A stretch of DNA of 36,550 bases from Scleroderma bovista (lineage: Eukaryota; Basidiomycota; Agaricomycetes; Boletales; Sclerodermataceae): NCBI GenBank assembly GCA_037178675.1, contig JAYMGJ010000056.1, positions 1-36,550 of the forward strand, in the 5' to 3' direction. The translations under genes and the position numbers were made by a program. Below, in pieces: positions 29,467 through 36,550 of this stretch. Numbering within the stretch: the stretch's first letter is position 1; every line of letters starts with the position of its first letter. Below the pieces are notes generated by a model. It was not told the origin of the DNA. It was given only the letters and a program-made list of their open reading frames with translations, and ran no database searches.

Positions 29467-32085
29467 TCATCCGTGGTCTCCGTGGTCTCCGTCGTCGCGC
29501 CAAGGCTCCCCCGGCATCCTAGATTCGAAGGTAAGTTTACTAACCCTTCTTGTTTGCTTTTTAGGTCTCCATAACGACCGCATCGCGTTATCGCGTCCAA
29601 GGTAGGTCGTCTCGACTTCTGGCATTCGACTGATGTTTGTAGGTACGATCTTGATGCGTCCGCGTCGACGCCTGGGTCTATAGACCTCATAGGCTTGGTT
29701 CGGGGCATTCCCGAGTGGCTGCGTTGCGCTTGTGCGATCTAGGTGAGTCGTTTTGACTTTCTGCGCTTTGCTGACGTTTATTCGCTCGATCTTGAGCCTT
29801 CCGCGTCGCCGTCGACGCCTGACGAGTCCGTACGGACGGTCCGCGTGTCGGATGGGTGGCCTTAACGACACTGGTAAGTCGTTTCGTCGTGATCTTGGGT
29901 TGCAGCGTGTATACTGACTCTCTGCAGCTAGCAGCGCTGCCTCGACTCGCATTGAGTCGGCGTCGCCGCCGCTAGTCGTGCCGTTCACGTCGCCATCGTC
30001 ACCGTCACCTCCGTTTCCATCGCCGTCGCCATCGCCAGCCCTCTCGCCCTCGACACCTGGCGCAATCGCCTCGACTTCGCTCTCGACTCGTCCAAAGACG
30101 ATCCGTCGACTTGCGGTCCCCAGCACCTCAATAGGCGCGTTTGACGGTATGTACACGTCGCCGTCTCCAATGCTGACCCTTTTCCATCGACTGGTAGGCT
30201 TTGCCGTCGCGATTTCGATCCCATTAGGTGAGTTTCGCGTCTCTGACTCTTTTGTGCACGCTCTGACGGTTTCCGTTCCGTTTGCAGCTGTTTCCGTCGC
30301 GTTTCCAACGCTGTGCGTCTCCGTCCGTACGCTCAACCCGTCCGTGAGGTCCCTGGAACCATTTGGCTCGTCAGAGCGCTGCTTTGCAGCCTCTACAGGT
30401 GAGTCTTGCATTTTCGGCGCGTTTCGACTGGTTCTGACGCGTTGTGCTTCGTCTGCAGCCGTTTGCGTGTCTGTTCCAACGCTGTGCACGTCCGTATGCA
30501 CGCTCGACGTATCCGCGTGGCTCCCGCAGCCGTTTGGCTCATCTGGAGTCCGTTTTGCGGCGCTAGTAGGTGAGTCTGGCGGTTTAGCCTTCTTGCGAGG
30601 TATACTGATGTTCTCTGGCGCGTTTGCAGGCATTATCGCGTCCGTCTCGACGCTTGGCACGTCCCAGTGCCCACTCGATGCATCCGACTGACTTCCAACG
30701 CCGTCCGTCGCATCTATGACGCGTTTCGCGCCTCGAGCTCCCAGGTACGTCCCTGCATCCTCACCATCGCTCATACTATCCGTTTCAGCGCCGTTTGACA
30801 CGTTCAGAGCGTCCGTCTGCCTTCTCGACACATCCGCCTGGCCCCTCGACATCTCCGTCTGGCTTGCATGGCCATTCGCGTCGCCTGCACATGGATTCGT
30901 GCCTCTAAGGCGTACGCGCGGTATTTCACCATCGTCTGGGCTCTCCGACTCGATCGACACGGTTACGAGCGTCTCCGACTCGTTTGGGGTGTCCGCCATG
31001 CATAATTGCTGGCAACGTTCAACGATCGGTTCGTCAACGCACTCCCGCTCGACAGCACCCCTCTCACAACCCTCTGACGAGTTCGTTAGTCCGCCGCTCG
31101 CACATACTGTCCACTCCCCCTCGAGCGGCAGTCTGTGTGCGCTAGGTACATCCGCGTTCATGTTTTTGTCGTGCTGACAGCTTTCTTCACAGTAAAAATC
31201 TGTTTGTTGGATTCGCGATTGGTATTCGCGATCCCTGTCGCCCTCGTCAACTCCACAGTCCCTCATCGCCGGTTCTCCGCCCAGCGTGGGTGTCCTGTTG
31301 ACGTCCGCGATCGTTTCGACGCCCTCGTCGACTCCGCAAGCTCTCTCCACCAGGTCTCTGCCCAGCATAGCCTTCTCCGAGTCAACGTCCGCAGCCGTTT
31401 CACGTGGTTCGGCCATCACGACCGTTCCTTTCGTGCGTCCTGCCGTCACGACGCCGTCCGTCGCCTCCTGCTTGCACTCGCCTGGCTTGCCATCAATTGG
31501 CAGCCTCGGTGTCAGCGGCAGTGAGTTTTGCGGTATGTTTTGCGTCTCGTGCAGCTCGCCTGTAAGTAGGACTAATGTCCTGTTTGCGCTCTCGGCGCTG
31601 GTGCCCTTCGCCGAAGCTTCAGAGCTCGTGCGTGGGTCTTCGCGTCCGACAATTCTGTCGTCGACGTCTTTGGTGCCTCGGGTGAGGTCTTTCGTTGGTA
31701 GGTCTTCCCGTTCTGTGGCGCCAGTGGCTGCATTCTTGCTCGTAGGACTCTCCGCTGACGAATAACGTTTGGCATCGTTTGTTCTGGCTGCGAATTTCTT
31801 CAAGCAGAGTTCTTGGATTGGATCATGGTCGCGGAAACAGTCCGCGAGGTAATTGTAGATTTCATGCGCGGTTTTGCAGCGAATTCGGACGTAGATAGTT
31901 GGTGGGGCTGTTTCCATGAAGGTGCACCATAGTAGTGCATTGGACCCGTGCCAATCGTCCGTTCCGTCGTCTGGTCTGCCAGCTAGCACATCTAGACAAT
32001 AATATGTGGCTGCGGCCTCAAGTAACTTCGCGCGGTAAATTTTCCAATTTTGTCCGTTGAGTTCGAGTGCGGGAATTTTGACCAT
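29467..32085 (-). CDS. large Copia-type gag-like protein of the LTR unit (872 aa)
   Basis: It starts with an ATG (MVKIPALELNGQNWKIYRAK) 64 nt inside the primer-binding site. The first 100 residues are a Copia gag domain (UBN2-type: LLEAAATYYCLDVLAGRPDD, ALLWCTFMETAPPTIYVRIR, TAHEIYNYLADCFRDHDPI). The remaining 770 residues are low complexity: acidic Thr/Glu repeats, at least three 57-residue repeats (near 30230-30745), a Gly-Asp run (GDGDGDGNGGDGDDGD), and two or three basic modules of the form RRRGRIKI ... VETTYLGR. There is no zinc knuckle, protease, integrase or RT. The frame is unbroken and extremely CpG-rich, unlike neighbouring DNA. It probably forms the particle shell; the pol functions must come from another element. 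Confidence 0.85.
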   Translation of the reverse strand: MVKIPALELNGQNWKIYRAKLLEAAATYYCLDVLAGRPDDGTDDWHGSNALLWCTFMETAPPTIYVRIRCKTAHEIYNYLADCFRDHDPIQELCLKKFAARTNDAKRYSSAESPTSKNAATGATEREDLPTKDLTRGTKDVDDRIVGREDPRTSSEASAKGTSAESANRTLVLLTGELHETQNIPQNSLPLTPRLPIDGKPGECKQEATDGVVTAGRTKGTVVMAEPRETAADVDSEKAMLGRDLVERACGVDEGVETIADVNRTPTLGGEPAMRDCGVDEGDRDREYQSRIQQTDFYCEESCQHDKNMNADVPSAHRLPLEGEWTVCASGGLTNSSEGCERGAVERECVDEPIVERCQQLCMADTPNESETLVTVSIESESPDDGEIPRVRLRGTNPCAGDANGHASQTEMSRGQADVSRRQTDALNVSNGAETDSMSDGEDAGTYLGARGAKRVIDATDGVGSQSDASSGHWDVPSVETDAIMPANAPENISIPRKKAKPPDSPTSAAKRTPDEPNGCGSHADTSSVHTDVHSVGTDTQTAADEAQRVRTSRNAPKMQDSPVEAAKQRSDEPNGSRDLTDGLSVRTETHSVGNATETAANGTETVRACTKESETRNSPNGIEIATAKPTSRWKRVSIGDGDVYIPSNAPIEVLGTASRRIVFGRVESEVEAIAPGVEGERAGDGDGDGNGGDGDDGDVNGTTSGGDADSMRVEAALLAAESQYTRCNPRSRRNDLPVSLRPPIRHADRPYGLVRRRRRRGRLKIERINVSKAQKVKTTHLDRTSATQPLGNAPNQAYEVYRPRRRRGRIKIVPTNISRMPEVETTYLGRDNAMRSLWRPKKQTRRVSKLTFESRMPGEPWRDDGDHGDHG
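30228..30744. repeat. 171-bp tandem repeats inside the gag-like gene
   Basis: Units start near 30228, 30399 and 30570, each about 171 bp (57 codons), with a more diverged fourth unit beyond 30745. In gag sense they encode repeats around 'DEPNG ... TDxHSVGxxTxTAA ... DSP'. Read on the plus strand, each unit holds a GTGAGT...CTGAC/CTGAT...TTTGCAG or CTGCAG array with 60-nt spacing. Confidence 0.85.
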
Positions 32086-32149
32086 TTCACTTGTTTTTCC
32101 AGTGGGTTCCTTTTCTCCTGGTTTTCCTTTCCTCCTGGCTAGGCAGAGC

Positions 32150-32163
32150 CAGGGCTCATAACC
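32150..32163 (-). other. primer-binding site of the LTR unit
   Basis: Minus-strand GGTTATGAGCCCTG directly follows the 5' LTR. It is identical over 14 nt to the site at 5876-5889 and complementary to a Met-tRNA anticodon arm. Confidence 0.83.
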
Positions 32164-32348
32164 TATAGAAAGGTGGTGGTCTGCACAGGGAAGGTCTAGC
32201 CTGTAGAAGAAGGGAGAAGGAGCTGTAGGGTAACCTCAGTATGCTGGCAAGCTACTGAGGGACTATGGTAATAGACTCTACTGTATAGTGCGCTTTATGC
32301 TTATGTAAGTAAGTAAACAAACCATAACAGTCTGTTTATAATCCAACA
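32164..32348 (-). repeat. 5' LTR of the 16.9-kb unit (185 bp)
   Basis: Same length and, by eye, same sequence as 15486-15670. It is bounded inside by the primer-binding site and outside by CTACC. A TATAAAC close to its minus-strand start may act in transcription. Confidence 0.88.
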
Positions 32349-32353
32349 CTACC
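32349..32353. repeat. target-site duplication CTACC, right copy
   Basis: Matches 15481-15485 exactly and abuts the outer end of the 5' LTR. Confidence 0.82.
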
Positions 32354-32855
32354 ACCACCTGTACTGTGACCATATGGCACTGTTCCAAAATCCCAGCATG
32401 TCGACGGCCATAACATCCAGCATGACGGCACCAACAGCCACCATGACTACCATTGTGCAGCCAGCAGCCCAGTGCACAACTATGATGGCAACACCACTGA
32501 TCATGACCACCCCCGATATGATCCTTTAGCTAGTGGGAGATTGAACCACAGTACATTTTTGTAGTGAAATGATAACATTGCACTATGATTTTTCACATAA
32601 TGCACCTGCATTGTCCCATACAACACGGACAGACGAAGCTGACAATTGGCTGTTCTACATGGCCAGCTGGGATAGGGCCCAGCTATGGCACATCCCCATG
32701 CCATACAAGTGGGCTAATGTAAGCAGTTTCACCATGCAATATTGGTGGCTCATGGAGAGGTTGTCACCAAGCAATATCAGTGGGCTGACACACTGGTACG
32801 CTAGATCAGAATGGACTGCGGCAAAAGGGCTTTATGCAGCCGGCATTGAGGCCAA
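32354..32855. other. A/C-rich then anonymous DNA, right half of the target locus
   Basis: To about 32520 it resembles the low-complexity DNA at 15140-15480. The rest is anonymous sequence with no gene. Confidence 0.5.
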
Positions 32856-33193
32856 ATGATTGCAGCAGGGCAGCCACCATAGCAATGCAGCCAGAGGTGA
32901 ATGCCACAGGGTTGCCGCAGCATTGAGGCTGAATGATTGCAGCAGGGCAGCCGCTGGCCAGAGGTAAATGCCACAGGGTTGCCACAGCATTGAGGCTGAA
33001 TGATTGCAGCAGGGCGCTGCCATAGCAATGCAGCCAGAGGTGAATGCCACAGGGTTGCTGCAACATTGAGGCTGAATGATTGCAGCAGGGCACTGCCATA
33101 GCAATGTGGCCAGAGGTGAATGCCACAGGGTTGCCATGGCATTGAGGCTGAATGATTGCAGCAGGGCAGCCGCCATGGCATTGCAGCAAAGGA
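32856..33193. repeat. tandem array, about 4.5 copies of a 67-77 bp unit
   Basis: 'atgattgcagcagggc' starts at 32856, 32933, 33000, 33076 and 33152. The units share 'ccacagggttgcc' and 'cattgaggctga'. The second unit lacks about 10 bases. All three minus-strand frames are open across it because the unit lacks stops, so the ORFs are not evidence of genes. Confidence 0.95.
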
Positions 33194-34139
33194 CTAGGGT
33201 AGTAGTTGCAGCAATGTGGCCAAAGAACCATACACTAAATTGGTGTCTCACAATGTGTCAAGCCCACTATGATGGTGTCCCATTATTACATGACAGCCCC
33301 AGGAACATGATCATCTATAGGATCAGGGGGCCCTGGAGATGGTGTACTCTATTCTACTATGGAGCCCTAGCCATGCAAATGAATAGAAGGGCTGCAGTGC
33401 CAGTGTTGCATACTTTGCATCAAGCTGTGGAATTGGTGTCCTGTTTCTGTTGGTGGGCTGATAGAATGGTGTGTCCCATATGTTTTATTGGGCTGTAGGG
33501 TTGTTGCCCTGGCCTTGGTGTAAAGCCACATATATAGTGTCCCTTGCTTCTCAATGGGCTGCATATAGGGTGTACCCTTCAGAGTAGCAAGCCATGGGGG
33601 TGGTGTCCCATGACTATGAGCAGGCCCTGGAGTCAGTGTCATTTATATAGTCAGGGTGGCCAGCATATGGGTATGATGTCCCATAGCATTAGATGGGCCC
33701 TAGTAAAGGTGTTATACAGCTATGTGGGGAAACCTTGCAAGTATATTTCAAAGTCACAGGTTATGAATGTGGTATCCCAGAGCATGAAGCAAGCCCTCAA
33801 TGTGGTGACAACCATGTAGTCGGGCAGGCCTGTATGTTGGCTTCCCCTTCGGTATGATGGGCCATGAGGTTGGCATTCCAGTATACCCAACAGGCCCTAG
33901 ATACCATGTTCATTGTCTAAATGTAGTGCCGCATATATGCAGCTCTCATAGTACCATTAAGCCAGGATGCGGCAGTACATACATGTGGCACTACACTTTC
34001 AGCACAAGCCTGGATGTGGCACAACATGGCACAGCAGAACGGCAGCACAACATACTATCGGCACTACAAACATACTGCATTACAGAATTGCAGCACTACA
34101 GGATCAGCACAATATACATATCATTGGTGTACCATGGCA
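33194..34139. repeat. degenerate GGTGTCCCAT-type repeats, CpG-free
   Basis: The motif 'ggtgtccc' and variants recur about every 60 bases with poorly conserved spacers ('gggctg', 'aagccc'). I counted no CpG from 33173 to 33820. No gene. Confidence 0.7.
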
Positions 34140-35640
34140 CTGATGGATTATGAAAATATGGTTGCTGGACATATGCCAGACACATAGTACCAAGTACAAC
34201 ATGAGCTGGGCAAGTAAAACAGTGGTAATCATGTATTAAGCAAATATCATTGCCAAACATATGTTGTGAGCAGAAAGGTCTGCAGGAGTCCAAATATGGC
34301 TGCAGGAATAATGCTTCAGCATGCTCTGGCCGCAGCAACAATGTCCCAGACACATAGTATCAAGTACAACATGAACTGGGCAAGTAAAACAGTGATGATC
34401 ATGTATTAAGCAAATATCATTGCCAAACATATGTTGTGAGCAGAAAGGTCCGCAGGAGTCTAAATATGGCCATGGGAATAATGCTTCGGCATGCTCCAGC
34501 CGCAGTAACAATGTCCCGGACACATAGTATCATATACAACATGAGCTGGGCAAGTAATCATGTATTAAAAAATATCATTGCTGGACATATGTTGTGAGCA
34601 GAAAGGTCTGCAGGAGTCTAAATATGGCCATGGGAATAATGCTTCAGCATGCTCCAGCTGCAGTAACAATGTCCTGGACACATAGTATCGTATACAACAT
34701 GAGCTGGGCAAGTAATCATGTATTAAACAAATATCATTGCTGGACATATGTTGTGAGCAGAAAGGTCCACAGGAGTCTAAATATGGCTGCGGGAATGATG
34801 CTCCGGCATGCTCTGGCTGCAGCAACAATGTCCCAGACACATAGTATCATATACAACATGAGCTGGGCAAGTAATCATGTATTAAACAAATATCATTGCC
34901 GAACATATGTTGTAAGCAGAAAGGTCCACAGGAGTCCAAATATGGCTGCGGGAATAATGCTCTAGCATGCTCTGGCTGCAGCAACAATGTCCCGGACACA
35001 TAGTACCAAGTACAACATGAACTGGGCAAGTAAAACAGTGATAATCATATATTAAGCAAATATCATTGCCAGACATATGTTGTGAGCAGAAAGGTCTGCA
35101 GGAGTCCAAATATGGCTGCAGGAATAATGCTCTGGCATGCTCTGGCCATAGCAACAATGTCCTGGACACATAGTAGTATCATATACAACATGAGCTGGGC
35201 AAGTAAAATAGTGATAATCATGTATTAAACAAATATCATTGCCAAACATATGTTGTGAGCAGAAACGTCTGCAGGAGTCCAAATATGGCTACAGGAATAA
35301 TGTCCTGGCATGCTTCAGCCATGGCAACAATGTCCCTGACACATAGTACCATGTACAACATGAGCTGGGCAAGTAAAACAGTGGTAATCATGTATTATGC
35401 AAATGTTGTTGCTGGACATATGTTATGAGCAAAAAGGTCTGCAGGAGTCCCAATATGGCTGCGGGAATAATGCTCTGGCCCCTTCTGGCCATGGAAACAA
35501 TGTCCAAGACACATATAACCACACACATAATTTTCTAGGCAAGCACACCAGTGGCAATGATTCATTATGCACATATGGTGCAGAACACATGTCCTGAGTC
35601 CACAGAGCTGGAGGAGTCCACATATGGGTGTGTGAGTGAT
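34140..35640. repeat. satellite-like array, 8 units of 158-173 bp
   Basis: 'catatgttgtgagcag' or a close variant follows positions 34259, 34429, 34587, 34746, 34905, 35075, 35248 and 35418, and a degenerate copy follows near 35590. Units are about 158-159 or 170-173 bp. The difference is a 12-base segment ('aaaacagtgata') between two 'gtaa' copies. Confidence 0.95.
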
Positions 35641-36000
35641 AACTGCCCATATACAATACTTATTGGTCACTGTGTCAGCACTTCAACAGCTCAATAACCT
35701 TCATCTCTCTTCTCATTTCAAACATATATATTTTGTACCTACACAATATACACCCCAGGCATTGTTACACTTTGTGCATGTACTGAGGTAATGTTATTTA
35801 AGTGTATGCAGTGCAGTGCACTTTCATATCAGTGAATGTATGTCTCCACATAGGCATTATGACACTTTGTGCACATACTGAGTGTTTTCTATAGGTATTG
35901 AAATATTCTTATACACCCCACCACTACTATCATTTATAATAACTTACCCAGGTTGGACTGCTGTGGCCAGCATGCCTCAGTCACAGTGCCTACTAGTATG
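35641..36000. other. anonymous DNA with a 95-bp-spaced direct repeat
   Basis: 'ggcattgttacactttgtgc' near 35758 recurs as 'ggcattatgacactttgtgc' near 35853. No gene seen. Confidence 0.6.
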
Positions 36001-36550
36001 CCTTAGGCGATGGTTCCCATGCCACAGGGTGTAGTGCCATGGTTGTAGTGGTACTGTGGCTGCAGTTGTGCCATCGCCACAGTCTTTCCATGTTCACAGG
36101 CATGCCGTTGTTGCAGTCTTTCCATGGCCACAGTCTGTTGTGTTGTGGCCACAGTAGTGTCATGGCCACAGTCATGCCATGGTTGCAGACTTGCCATAGC
36201 TACATAACCACCATCTTGCCATGGCCACAGTTGTACCACGGCTGCAGTTGTGATATGCTGCAGTTGTGCCATTGCCACAGTCTTGCCATGGCTGCAGTCA
36301 TGCCATAGCCACAGTCATTCTGCAACTGCAGTAGTGCCATGGCTGCAGTCTTGCCATGGCCACAGTCTTGCCATGGCTGCAGTCTTGTCATGGCCACAGT
36401 TGTGTCATGGCCACAGTCTTGCTGCTGCTGCAGTAGTGTCATGGCCACAGTCTTGCCATGGCCGCAGTCTTGCCATGGCCGCAGTCTTGCCATGGCCGCA
36501 GTCTTGCCATGGCCGCAGTCTTGCCATGGCTGCAGTCTTGCCATGGCCAC
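36001..36550. repeat. 17-bp minisatellite, running off the window
   Basis: The unit is close to 'cagtcttgccatggccg', degenerate at the left and most regular after 36330. Because 17 is not a multiple of 3, each frame reads a 17-residue period (MARLQPWQDCGHGKTAA on the minus strand). Confidence 0.95.

Noticed and set aside
29978..30691. A 237-codon plus-strand ORF, Ser/Pro-rich
   Set aside because: It is antisense to the unbroken gag-like ORF, has simple composition, and its openness follows from repeats with lengths in multiples of three.
32801..33251. Three long overlapping minus-strand ORFs
   Set aside because: All are products of a stop-free tandem repeat whose unit is not a multiple of three.
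1..36550. tRNA genes and other structured RNAs
   Set aside because: The only B-box-like string (ggttcgaatta near 14018) lacks the full consensus and any cloverleaf partner.
36001..36550. CRISPR-like regular repeats
   Set aside because: There are no unique spacers; it is a contiguous 17-bp minisatellite in a eukaryotic context.

Overview
The window looks like repeat-rich nuclear DNA of a filamentous basidiomycete (Agaricomycete-type). The reasons are short GT-AG introns of about 45-60 nt, a HET-domain gene, a KDZ (Kyakuja-Dileera-Zisupton) transposase with a Ulp1-type protease tail, two Copia-type retroelements, and hAT and LINE debris. No rRNA, tRNA or CRISPR was found. Nearly all recognisable coding sequence is on the minus strand.

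Layout. 1-6276: the 5' part of a Ty1/Copia element on the minus strand (LTR, primer-binding site, an unusual 2.3-kb block of extra ORFs, gag-protease, then integrase running off the left edge just as reverse transcriptase starts). It interrupts a frameshifted hAT transposase relic at 6328-7168. 7200-10900: debris, comprising an ACCCGTA-rich tract, a dispersed repeat, the C-terminal end of a LINE reverse transcriptase, a decayed copy of the gag sequence seen intact at 29.5-32 kb, and A/C-rich low-complexity DNA. 10906-13325: a HET-domain gene with one intron and one frameshift at a G run. 13330-15480: mostly empty.

15486-32348: a 16.86-kb unit bounded by two 185-bp LTRs that look identical and flanked by the 5-bp duplication CTACC. 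It has a primer-binding site, a polypurine tract and an 872-codon gag-like ORF, but no pol. Its interior carries an intron-containing KDZ transposase-Ulp1 gene (29013-24647), a convergent small gene (23891-24646), a decayed stretch (22.5-23.5 kb) and a long multi-exon gene (21378-16503) built through repeated exon-intron duplications. This is either a DNA transposon nested in a non-autonomous retroelement or a retroelement carrying DNA-transposon cargo.

32349-36550: CpG-poor satellite-like DNA with tandem arrays of about 76 bp, 158-173 bp and 17 bp.

Decay follows one theme. Several genes are broken by in-frame TGA codons where CGA is plausible, and two 160-bp duplicate copies differ by 12 transitions, 7 of them at CpG. 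This fits methylation-driven CpG deamination. The LTR pair and its gag ORF escape this, so that insertion is recent.
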